Shown here: positions 57,215 to 64,000 of the stretch, in pieces | Layout of the letters: the number at the start of each line of letters is the position of its first letter | How positions within the stretch are numbered: the first letter of the stretch is position 1 | Origin: Metabacillus lacus | Lineage (GTDB): Bacteria; Bacillota; Bacilli; Bacillales; Bacillaceae | Direction: 5' to 3' | NCBI RefSeq assembly: GCF_009674805.1 | Contig: NZ_WKKI01000007.1 | Location: 44,474-108,473 of the forward strand | Length of the DNA: 64,000 nt | Made by a program: the position numbers and the translations under genes | Notes under the pieces: generated by a model | What the model was told of the DNA's origin: nothing | What the model saw: the letters and a program-made list of their open reading frames with translations, nothing else | Databases searched by the model: none

Positions 57215-57676
57215 ATGAGTGAAAATACAGTAAAAACGATTAACCCGGTTAACCCGGATGTAGTTGACCTGGAAAAGGCCCTTCGGCATGTATCTGGGAT
57301 TATCAAACAAAAAGGCCGGGAAATTCTAAATAACTATACCATTACACCGCCGCAATTTATTGCATTGCAGTGGCTGTTTGAATCCGGCGATATGACAATA
57401 GGCGAGCTTTCTAATAAAATGTATCTTGCCTGCAGCACGACAACCGATTTAGTGGACAGGATGCAGAAAACTCATCTTGTCGAGCGGGTTAAGGATCCGA
57501 ATGACCGAAGAGTCGTGCGTATCCATCTGCTTGCCGAGGGAGAAAGAATTATTGAAGAAGTCATTTGCAAGAGGCAGGAGTATTTAACTTCTGTTCTTGG
57601 CAGCTTTGATGCTGAGGAAATAAAGCTCCTCGAAAAGAGCTTGAGTAAATTACAACAAGAAATGCGAGAAAAATGA
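57215..57676 (+). CDS. ysmB: MarR-family transcriptional regulator YsmB
   Basis: 153 residues. Winged helix with [23 protein letters not shown] and the wing [13 protein letters not shown]. Ligand and targets unknown. It lies 10 bases before racE and probably shares its transcript. Confidence 0.88.
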   Translation: MSENTVKTINPVNPDVVDLEKALRHVSGIIKQKGREILNNYTITPPQFIALQWLFESGDMTIGELSNKMYLACSTTTDLVDRMQKTHLVERVKDPNDRRVVRIHLLAEGERIIEEVICKRQEYLTSVLGSFDAEEIKLLEKSLSKLQQEMREK

Positions 57677-57686
57677 GGCGATATTT

Positions 57687-58505
57687 TTGGATAGACCGAT
57701 TGGAGTCATTGACTCCGGCGTAGGCGGATTAACGGTGGCAAAGGAAATCATGAGGCAGCTTCCGAAAGAAAAACTGATTTATTTGGGAGATACCCTGCGA
57801 TGTCCCTACGGCCCCCGTCCTGTGGAGGAAGTCCGCAGGTTCACCTGGGAGATGACAAACTATTTACTATCAAATCACAATATTAAAATGCTTGTCATAG
57901 CCTGCAATACAGCAACAGCGATTGCGCTTGACGAAATCAAACAAAAGCTGGATATTCCGGTAATTGGGGTTATAGATCCAGGAGCCCGGACGGCTATAAA
58001 AGTAACGAAAAATAATCGTATCGGCGTAATTGGTACGATGAACACGATTAAAAGCCGGGCTTATGAAGAAGCGCTGCAAAATCTGAAGGAGTCTGTAGAG
58101 GTGGAAGGGCTGGCCTGTCCGGATTTTGTTCCTTTAGTAGAAAGCGGTGAATATGAGGGCGCGCACGCCAGTTACATAGTGGCTGAATCCTTGAAATCTC
58201 TGAAGGGTGAGGCACTTGATACATTGATTTTAGGCTGCACCCACTATCCTATTTTGCGGGAAAAAATTCAGGAAGCGATGGGCCCGCATGTAAAAGTCAT
58301 ATCTTCCGGAGATGAGACTGCCAGGGAAGTCAGCACCATTCTTTCCTACAACAACTCTTTAAATCTAGCTGGTGATCGAGGAGAGCAGCAGATATTCCTT
58401 ACGACTGGAAGCAGGGACTTGTTCCATAAAATTGCTTGCAAGTGGTTTGAAGAACCCGTTCAAAACGTGAACACAATTGTTTTGCCATGGAAGACAGACT
58501 CTTAG
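57687..58505 (+). CDS. racE: Glutamate racemase
   Basis: Supplies D-glutamate for peptidoglycan (and poly-gamma-glutamate where made). 272 residues, TTG start with GAGGCGAT upstream. The two catalytic cysteines lie in [12 protein letters not shown] and [21 protein letters not shown] is the N-terminal motif. Confidence 0.95.
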   Translation: MDRPIGVIDSGVGGLTVAKEIMRQLPKEKLIYLGDTLRCPYGPRPVEEVRRFTWEMTNYLLSNHNIKMLVIACNTATAIALDEIKQKLDIPVIGVIDPGARTAIKVTKNNRIGVIGTMNTIKSRAYEEALQNLKESVEVEGLACPDFVPLVESGEYEGAHASYIVAESLKSLKGEALDTLILGCTHYPILREKIQEAMGPHVKVISSGDETAREVSTILSYNNSLNLAGDRGEQQIFLTTGSRDLFHKIACKWFEEPVQNVNTIVLPWKTDS

Positions 58506-58523
58506 GAGTGTGTCTTTTTTTTA
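58489..58523 (+). terminator. Terminator after racE
   Basis: AAGACAGACTC pairs with GAGTGTGTCTT (G-U containing) across the stop codon; eight T follow. Confidence 0.85.
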
Positions 58524-58683
58524 TGGACTGTTTTTCGTTCCAGCTTTGCTCTGCTCCACCTTCAGTAAATAGATAATCTCCTGTCTCGCGGGCGGCTTGC
58601 CTATTTTTCTTTTTTTAAAGGGGTCTAAAAGAATAAAAGGCTCGTATACATAGTAGTACAAACTGCCATAGGAGGGGATGTAT

Positions 58684-59748
58684 ATGCCGGTTTACAAAAA
58701 AAGAAAAGTTGCTGCTGTTGTTGCGGCTTCTGCTTTGCTCTTATCCGGATGCGGAATGTTTGGGGGTAAGGAGGCTTCCAAGCAAATTGATCCGCCTCAG
58801 GATATATCCTATGTAAAGGACGGGCAAACAGAAGAAGCTGAGAGCAGTGCTGAAAAAAATGAAGATGCTGCTTCTGTCATGAGAGAAATTTTCCTGATTG
58901 ATGAGAACGGACTTGTTGTTTCCCAGCAAGTCACCATGCCTAAAACTGATGGTGTGGCAAAGCAGACACTGCAGTATCTGGTGGAGGGCGGTCCAGTTTC
59001 TAATATCCTGCCGGATGGATTCAGAGCGGTTCTTCCCCCTGACACTGAAATTAAGGGAGTGACCATTAAAGATGGCACAGCCGTAGCTGATTTTTCAAAG
59101 GAATTTGGAAATTATCAGCCTGATGATGAAATGCGGATTCTTCAAGCCGTTACATGGACCCTGACTCAATTTGACAATGTTCAGAAAGTTAAAATCTGGG
59201 TGAACGGTCATGAGTTGAAGGAAATGCCTGTTAATGGGACACCCATTACAGATGAGCTCAGCAGGAGTGATGGAATCAACTTTGATACTAAAAATACTGT
59301 GAATATGACAAATACTTACCCGCTGACTGTGTATTTCCTGGCTGAAAATAATGATGGTTCCTACTACGTGCCTGTTACGAAGAGGATACCAAATGACATA
59401 AAAGACTCTTATGCTGCTGCTGTTCTTGCGCTCATTGAAGGGCCGGACAGGGGAAGCGGGCTGCTCAGTGAGTTTCAGGCCGGTCTTAAGCTGAATTCTA
59501 AACCGCTTTATAAAAATGGAGAAGTGGTCCTCGACTTTAATGAAGCCATCTTTGGTGCTTTTGAAGAAGAGAAAAAGGTCATCAGCCAGCATGTTTTAAA
59601 CTCGCTTGTTCTGTCGCTGACAGAACAAAAGGGTGTTGAAAGTGTATCCGTTCAGGTGAATGGCAAGGCAGAGCTTGTGAAAGAAGACGGGCAGAAATTA
59701 ACAGAACCTGTCTCAAGGCCTGAAGATGTGAATACAGGTAGTTTTTAA
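58684..59748 (+). CDS. gerM: Spore germination lipoprotein GerM
   Basis: 354 residues. Start ATG at 58684, six bases behind AGGAGGGG; the ATG at 58678 abuts it. Lipoprotein signal peptide with lipobox LLSGC. Two GerMN domains (about 90-175 and 235-320), each with a conserved core such as TLQYLVEGGP and ALIEGPDRGSG. Needed for spore cortex formation and germination in B. subtilis. Confidence 0.92.
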   Translation: MPVYKKRKVAAVVAASALLLSGCGMFGGKEASKQIDPPQDISYVKDGQTEEAESSAEKNEDAASVMREIFLIDENGLVVSQQVTMPKTDGVAKQTLQYLVEGGPVSNILPDGFRAVLPPDTEIKGVTIKDGTAVADFSKEFGNYQPDDEMRILQAVTWTLTQFDNVQKVKIWVNGHELKEMPVNGTPITDELSRSDGINFDTKNTVNMTNTYPLTVYFLAENNDGSYYVPVTKRIPNDIKDSYAAAVLALIEGPDRGSGLLSEFQAGLKLNSKPLYKNGEVVLDFNEAIFGAFEEEKKVISQHVLNSLVLSLTEQKGVESVSVQVNGKAELVKEDGQKLTEPVSRPEDVNTGSF

Positions 59749-59782
59749 ACCGCTGTTTTTGATATACTAAATAGGGTAAGTG

Positions 59783-59816
59783 AAAGAGGTAGGCTGTTAA
59801 CAGCTGCCTCTTTTCT
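59783..59816 (+). terminator. Terminator or attenuator between gerM and rph
   Basis: AAAGAGG..GGCTG pairs with CAGC..CCTCTTT; TTTTC tail. An extended -10 TGATATACT (59760-59768) lies just before it, so it may act in the rph leader. Confidence 0.7.
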
Positions 59817-59847
59817 TAATGCAGACAGTAAAACTCGGAGGTATTGC

Positions 59848-60609
59848 ATGAGAATAGATGGACGTGAAAGAAATGAGATCAGGCCAGTTGAAATGGTCAC
59901 AAATTACATAAAGCACCCAGAAGGATCAGTGCTGATTGCAATGGGCGATACGAAGGTCATTTGCAATGCGACGATTGAGGAGCGGGTCCCTCCTTTTATG
60001 CGGGGAGAGGGCAAGGGCTGGATTACAGCAGAATACAGCATGCTTCCGCGTGCTACACAGCAGAGAACAATCAGAGAAGCCGCGAAAGGCAAGCTCACCG
60101 GCCGCACCATGGAGATACAGCGCCTGATTGGAAGAGCGCTCCGTTCGGTAGTTGATCTGAAAAAGCTTGGTGAAAGAACAATCTGGATAGACTGTGATGT
60201 CATTCAGGCGGATGGAGGCACAAGAACAGCTTCCATTACAGGTGCTTTTGTAGCTATGGCGCTGGCATTGGACAGTCTGGTAAAAAAGGGGTCACTTTCT
60301 GTCCTGCCGATTACAGATTATCTGGCTGCTATTTCAGTTGGAATGGACGAAGAGCTTGGCAGCCTGCTGGATTTAAATTACGCAGAGGATGCCGGGGCTA
60401 ATGTGGATATGAATGTGGTCATGACATCAGCTGGAAATTTTGTGGAATTGCAGGGAACTGGAGAGGAAGCAGCCTTCACCCGCTCAGAGCTGAATACGTT
60501 ACTTGATCTTGGGGAACAAGGCATTCTGGAATTGATTCAGCATCAAAAACAGGCTTTGAAAGAAATTGCATTCAACATTTCTTCATCAAATAAAGAAGGT
60601 GCATCATGA
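59848..60609 (+). CDS. rph: Ribonuclease PH
   Basis: Phosphate-dependent 3' exonuclease that trims tRNA. 253 residues, slightly long in its tail. [12 protein letters not shown] at the start, [17 protein letters not shown] and [16 protein letters not shown] are typical. Its end overlaps rdgB by four bases (ATGA). Confidence 0.96.
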   Translation: MRIDGRERNEIRPVEMVTNYIKHPEGSVLIAMGDTKVICNATIEERVPPFMRGEGKGWITAEYSMLPRATQQRTIREAAKGKLTGRTMEIQRLIGRALRSVVDLKKLGERTIWIDCDVIQADGGTRTASITGAFVAMALALDSLVKKGSLSVLPITDYLAAISVGMDEELGSLLDLNYAEDAGANVDMNVVMTSAGNFVELQGTGEEAAFTRSELNTLLDLGEQGILELIQHQKQALKEIAFNISSSNKEGAS

Positions 60610-61199
60610 AAAAATTAATTATTGCCACTAAAAACGAAGGAAAAGCTCGGGAATTTCGGTCTCTTTTTCCAGAGGGAGAGGTGGAAGTTCTGTCTTTGCT
60701 GGACTTAGAGGAACCGCTGGATGTTGAAGAAACCGGAAATACTTTTACTGAAAATGCTATTCTGAAAGCGGAAGAAATTTCGCGTAAGTATCAAACAACT
60801 GTGATTGCGGATGATTCAGGCTTGGAAATTGATTATCTGAATGGAGCACCAGGTGTCTATTCTGCTAGATACGCAGGAGCTGAAAAAAACGACCAGGATA
60901 ATATCAATAAAGTGCTGAAAGAGCTGTCAGGAGTCCCCGCCAATAAACGAACTGCCCGTTTTGTCTGTGCTCTCGCAGTCTCCTCACCCGGCAAAGAAAC
61001 AAAAACCGTGACAGGAACCGTTGATGGGTATATAAATGAACAGCGTGAAGGGAACGGCGGATTCGGTTACGATCCAATTTTCTTTGTGAAAGACAAATGC
61101 CGGACGATGGCAGAACTGACAAAAGAAGAGAAAAACGCTATCAGCCACAGAGCAAATGCGCTTGAGAAGCTGCAGGGTATTCTTCCTGAATATATATAA
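60606..61199 (+). CDS. rdgB: Non-canonical purine NTP pyrophosphatase (Ham1/RdgB)
   Basis: Removes dITP, XTP and related nucleotides. 197 residues; [37 protein letters not shown] and GGFGYDPIF motifs. Translationally coupled to rph. Called ysnA in B. subtilis. Confidence 0.95.
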   Translation: MKKLIIATKNEGKAREFRSLFPEGEVEVLSLLDLEEPLDVEETGNTFTENAILKAEEISRKYQTTVIADDSGLEIDYLNGAPGVYSARYAGAEKNDQDNINKVLKELSGVPANKRTARFVCALAVSSPGKETKTVTGTVDGYINEQREGNGGFGYDPIFFVKDKCRTMAELTKEEKNAISHRANALEKLQGILPEYI

Positions 61200-61213
61200 G
61201 AGGTGAGAATGTG

Positions 61214-61729
61214 GTGAAATTTCTAATTGTCAGTGACAGCCATGGTTCTACAAAAGAACTGTTTGACCTGAAAAAAAGACATTTTGAAGAAGTTGAGGCA
61301 TTCTTTCACTGTGGAGATTCTGAATTGCAGCAAGAAAATGAAACCATTGAAGGCATGCATATTGTAAGGGGAAACTGTGACGGTGAACATGCTTTTCCTG
61401 ACGAAATTTGCAAGGCTTATGGGAAAGCAATCTTTTACGTTGCTCATGGCCATCTTCATCAGGTAAAATCTACTTTGCTGAACATTCAGTACAGGGCAGC
61501 CGAGTACGGCGCCAATATCGTCTGTTTCGGCCATTCTCATATTGCCGGTGCCGAGTATATAGACGGCATGCTGTATGTAAATCCAGGCAGCATTCTGCTT
61601 CCCAGAATGAGAAAAGAACAAACATATGCTATAATTGAAATAATAAATACAGAAGCAAAGGTAACATTTTATGATAAAGCAGGGACGGAACTTCCTGCAC
61701 TGGGTATGACCTGCGAGCTGTTATCTTAA
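61214..61729 (+). CDS. ysnB: Metallophosphoesterase YsnB (YfcE/MJ0936 type)
   Basis: 171 residues from the GTG at 61214, seven bases behind GAGGTGA; GTG at 61211 is an alternative. Metal ligands in IVSDSHGS, HCGDSE, RGNCDGE, VAHGHLHQ and FGHSHIAG. Phosphodiesterase of unknown substrate. A GGGGAAA/TTTCCCC hairpin (about 61731-61748) follows. Confidence 0.9.
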   Translation: MKFLIVSDSHGSTKELFDLKKRHFEEVEAFFHCGDSELQQENETIEGMHIVRGNCDGEHAFPDEICKAYGKAIFYVAHGHLHQVKSTLLNIQYRAAEYGANIVCFGHSHIAGAEYIDGMLYVNPGSILLPRMRKEQTYAIIEIINTEAKVTFYDKAGTELPALGMTCELLS

Positions 61730-61777
61730 GAGGGGAAAGAGTTTCCCCTTCTTCCAAAAAAATATTGTGAAAAAGTG

Positions 61778-61806
61778 TTGACTTTAGCTCCTGTACATCA
61801 TATAAT
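61778..61806 (+). promoter_or_regulatory. tRNA promoter
   Basis: -35 TTGACT (61778-61783), 17-bp spacer, -10 TATAAT (61801-61806). Confidence 0.88.
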
Positions 61807-61855
61807 AAATCTTGTCACTACGGCGCTATGCGGAAAACGTGATTAAAAAAAACTT

Positions 61856-61931
<76 letters not shown>

Positions 61932-62085
61932 TATTTTTTACATACTGAATTCTGAATCTTTTCAGGATTTTAACAGAGATGCTGGCTCTTATAATGAGGG
62001 CGCATCTTTTTTTGTCACAACAGATCTCCTAGCTTGATAAGCGGCAGTATTTTGAGTTATTCTTTATGAAGAAACATTTTAAACT

Positions 62086-62162
62086 GTCCCAGTAGCTCAG
62101 CAGGATAGAGCAACAGTTTCCTAAACTGTAGGTCGGGAGTTCGAATCTCTTCTGGGACGCCA
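62086..62162 (+). tRNA. tRNA-Arg (anticodon CCT)
   Basis: Same acceptor and T arm as the gene above; anticodon stem ACAGT/ACTGT with loop TTCCTAA, so it reads AGG. Encoded GCCA end. No separate near-consensus promoter seen, and a terminator lies between the two tRNAs. Confidence 0.95.
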
Positions 62163-62210
62163 TTTACATAACAGTTCACTCTTGGCTATGACAAGGGTTT
62201 TGACAGATAA

Positions 62211-62253
62211 GGGATGCTTTCGCAGTGATAACTGCGGGAGCATCCTTTTTTGT
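62211..62253 (+). terminator. Terminator after the second tRNA-Arg
   Basis: GGATGCT pairs with AGCATCC, with inner GCAGT/ACTGC; six T follow. Confidence 0.92.
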
Positions 62254-62366
62254 ACTTCCCTGCAATGATCATAGGTATAGAAATTGCCATCAGCTTGTAA
62301 TAATCGAGTAATTATCTCATAAGCGTAGGTTTTCTAGCACATTAAATTAAATAAAACCTTAATTTA

Positions 62367-62711
62367 TTAGCTTGAAAAATCTTTTTTATATCGAATGGCA
62401 AGATATATAGCTGCAGCAATGAAGGCAAGCGAATATTTAAATAAAAAGAAGATTTGCCACATATATTCTTTTGGGAAAATCAAATCGCACAAAACGATTG
62501 CACTTAACATGATCAGAGAACTTTTTAAATATATTGAATTTGTCCTTTCGTCCTCTTTACCTATTTTGTTTCGAAGCAAGAAAATGAGTCCCGCACCAAC
62601 AAAAACAAGTACAAAACCGATAACAATCAACATGTTCCAATTACCATTTGATGATTCCACCCATGCTCTCAATGGAGAAAAAAGTGTAGTTGTTAAATTA
62701 TCAAACATCAT
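62367..62711 (-). CDS. Small membrane protein paired with an HTH regulator
   Basis: 114 residues from ATG 62711, ten bases behind AAAGGA; the frame opens at 62732. Four predicted membrane helices (the first LIVIGFVLVFVGAGLIFLL) with a charged loop RNKIGKEDERTNSIYLKS between helices 1 and 2. The layout resembles DUF2178-type proteins that are often encoded next to an Xre-type regulator. It overlaps the upstream regulator gene by about 11 bases, so the two are translationally coupled. Function unknown. Confidence 0.75.
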   Translation of the reverse strand: MMFDNLTTTLFSPLRAWVESSNGNWNMLIVIGFVLVFVGAGLIFLLRNKIGKEDERTNSIYLKSSLIMLSAIVLCDLIFPKEYMWQIFFLFKYSLAFIAAAIYLAIRYKKDFSS

Positions 62712-62940
62712 CTGAATCATTTCCTTTCTCATAAGTGAAAATATCGTTTACATCAACATTAAAAAATTTAGCAATCCGAAAAGCTAACAGCAGAGTCGGA
62801 ACATAATTCCCTTTTTCCATAACAAAGATGGTTTGTTTGGAAACCCCAACTTGCTCTGCTAATTCTTGCTGAGACAATCTGGCAAGCACACGATACTCAT
62901 AAACCTTATTTGATATGGAATCACCAAAATCTTTCTTCAT
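62701..62940 (-). CDS. Xre/Cro-type transcriptional regulator
   Basis: 79 residues from ATG 62940, six bases behind GAGGTG. HTH_3 domain: EYRVLARLSQQELAEQVGVSK followed by TIFVMEKGNYVPTLLLAFRIA. Very short with no effector domain, the YozG type. Divergent upstream DNA carries a long inverted repeat (62988-63020) that may be its operator. Cotranscribed with the membrane protein gene. Confidence 0.88.
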   Translation of the reverse strand: MKKDFGDSISNKVYEYRVLARLSQQELAEQVGVSKQTIFVMEKGNYVPTLLLAFRIAKFFNVDVNDIFTYEKGNDSDDV

Positions 62941-62987
62941 GACCATCACCTCTTGAACCAAATTATAAATTAAATATTTAAAAAAGT

Positions 62988-63020
62988 AAAGTTTACTTAT
63001 ACAAAAAATAAATAAACTTT
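62988..63020 (-). promoter_or_regulatory. Inverted repeat upstream of the Xre regulator
   Basis: AAAGTTTACTTA (62988-62999) and TAAATAAACTTT (63009-63020) match as 12-bp arms with one mismatch and a 9-bp spacer, in an AT-rich region about 50 bp before the start codon. Confidence 0.7.
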
Positions 63021-63065
63021 TATAATTACTTATATTACTTTGATGTGGTGTGAACCAGAATGTAG

Positions 63066-63322
63066 AAAGAATCTGCTGAGGTCATACAGGCACTTGAAGA
63101 TTTCCAAGCTGCAAGTGGAAACAAATACGATCGCAAAAAACACCACGATTACAAAGACAGTCTCCTGCAAAGTAAATCAGGTGATGCTTTGCCAATAAAA
63201 CATCCTGTTCGAATTATAGGCGTTTATACTGTTGTCAAAAAGGCTTCAGCACCTGGCTGAACGTTGAACTGTCCATTGGCCAAAGAGGCTGGGTAATCTA
63301 TACATCCTTCACTGGAATATAG
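63066..63322 (+). pseudogene. Decayed SH3-domain protein fragment
   Basis: One frame (from a stop at 63063) reads about 64 codons including KSGDALPIKHPVRIIGVYTV and ends at a stop at 63258-63260. The next frame continues with FSTWLNVELSIGQRGWVIYT and stops at 63320-63322. Together they resemble a bacterial SH3b repeat (variable N-terminal part, then WLxVxLSxGQxGWV), split by a frameshift, with no start codon or ribosome binding site. Confidence 0.55.
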
Positions 63323-63400
63323 AATACAGCTATTTAAATAGCAGGGGACAGTAATAGGGACGTTTGCAATGCCCCGGCAGGTACTTTTAAAAAATACACT

Positions 63401-63440
63401 AAACACCCTCGAATGTTAAAATCCTTCGAGGGTGTTTTTT
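63401..63440 (+). terminator. Terminator downstream of the SH3 fragment
   Basis: AAACACCCTCGAA (63401-63413) pairs with TTCGAGGGTGTTT (63425-63437), T run. Probably the terminator of the lost gene. Confidence 0.85.
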
Positions 63441-63480
63441 TGTCTGAGTGTAAGGATGTAAACAGCAGTGAAAATTATTA

Positions 63481-64000
63481 TTAAGCGGAAATCTTGCGCA
63501 TATTTAGCCTGTCGTATTCGTTAAATCCCGGATACCGGTTACACCCCAAACAGCCGTCCGGCAATAGACGGAGAAATTCCGCTTATGTGTAAATTCCATC
63601 AAAATAAGCACGAAATAAACGGATATATTCCGTCTAAGGGCTTTAAAAGACTTGATTTTAATGGATTTCAAGACAATAACCGGAAATTCTACCCTTAAAT
63701 CGCCCCAAAAAAGGTCAAAATGACAGTTAAGCGGAAATCTTCCGCTTAACTAGCGGTCAGTAGTCATTCCAAACCTTGGAAACCTTTTATCAACCAAACA
63801 ACCGGACGGCAATAGACGGAGAAATTCCGCTTATGTGTATATTCCATCAAAAAAAGCACGAAATTAACGGATATATTCCGTCTATGGGCTTCAAAGAGTT
63901 AAATTTGAATGGCTTTAAGACAATAACCGGAAATTCTACCCTTAAATCGCCCCAAAAAAGGTCAAAATGACAGTTAAGCGGAAATCTTCCGCTTAACTAG
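63481..64000. repeat. Tandem array of four-palindrome units (opposite orientation), runs to window end
   Basis: A single module starts at 63481 (remnant of a truncated unit). Unit 1 has modules at 63564, 63615, 63676 and 63727; unit 2 at 63812, 63863, 63923 and 63974. Units 63560-63753 and 63808-64000 are near-identical direct repeats. Read on the minus strand they align with the unit at 6500-6723. The array may continue past the window. Confidence 0.9.

Noticed and set aside
62395..62715. 106-codon plus-strand ORF opposite the small membrane protein
   Set aside because: It is the antisense shadow of the membrane gene, which has the better ribosome binding site and is coupled to the regulator.
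63776..63970. 64-codon ORF in the terminal repeat array
   Set aside because: By-product of the repeat; the sister unit does not conserve it.
63481..64000. CRISPR array
   Set aside because: Regular short palindromes recall a CRISPR, but the spacers are themselves repeated between units, the spacing is 51/61 not constant, and no cas genes are nearby.

Overview
The window is a chromosomal segment of a low-GC, endospore-forming member of the Bacillaceae. The evidence is sporulation genes (sspI, gerE, gerM, ytaF, ytxC), Bacillus-type ribosome binding sites with several TTG and GTG starts, two T-box leaders, an L-box, and gene order that follows the Bacillus subtilis polA-to-ysnB block almost gene for gene. 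I do not assign a species.

Layout. 1-4936 holds polA (5' end outside the window), mutM, ytaF, coaE and gapB, with two probable CcpN sites at the gapB promoter. 5318-13991 interrupts the expected gapB-speD junction. It is an accessory block with a Gfo/Idh oxidoreductase, a secreted GH10 xylanase, the ROK repressor XylR, xylose isomerase, xylulokinase and an aldo/keto reductase. A 25-bp XylR-type palindrome lies in front of the xylanase and a cre site in front of xylA, so the block reads as a xylan/xylose module under substrate induction and catabolite control. 14378-22132 returns to the backbone: speD, a small unknown gene, nrdR, dnaB, dnaI, ytxC, then a threonine T-box and thrS. 23037-26252 is a sugar-type ABC importer (binding protein and two permeases, no ATPase) placed before the infC operon.

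26322-35312 holds infC-rpmI-rplT behind an L20-type leader (infC starts at ATT), ysdA, ysdB, a dUTPase-like gene, an M42 peptidase, sspI, an rRNA methylase, and pheST behind a Phe T-box. 35473-50025 holds rnhC, zapA, cvpA, polX, mutS2, yshE and a 26-residue membrane peptide, then the fatty-acid genes lcfA, fadR, fadB, etfB, etfA with a perfect FadR palindrome, then trxA and uvrC. 50027-52671 holds the lysine riboswitch, lysC (with an internal start for the beta subunit), a four-copy hairpin repeat cluster and yslB. 52826-61729 holds sdhCAB, ysmA, gerE behind a sigma-K promoter, ysmB, racE, gerM, rph, rdgB and ysnB. Two tRNA-Arg genes follow, then an HTH/membrane-protein pair, a decayed SH3-domain gene and a repeat array that runs off the window end.

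The most unusual content is two families of structured repeats. One is a unit of four 23-bp imperfect palindromes (arms like TTAAGCGGAA and TTCCGCTTAA) whose starts are spaced 51, 60-61 and 51 bp. Five complete units lie at three loci, in both orientations, in or beside gaps where the backbone order is interrupted. The other is a ~125-bp hairpin element in four tandem copies after lysC, whose stems change by compensating substitutions around a constant loop. The first copy supplies the last codons and stop of lysC. I know of no function for either.
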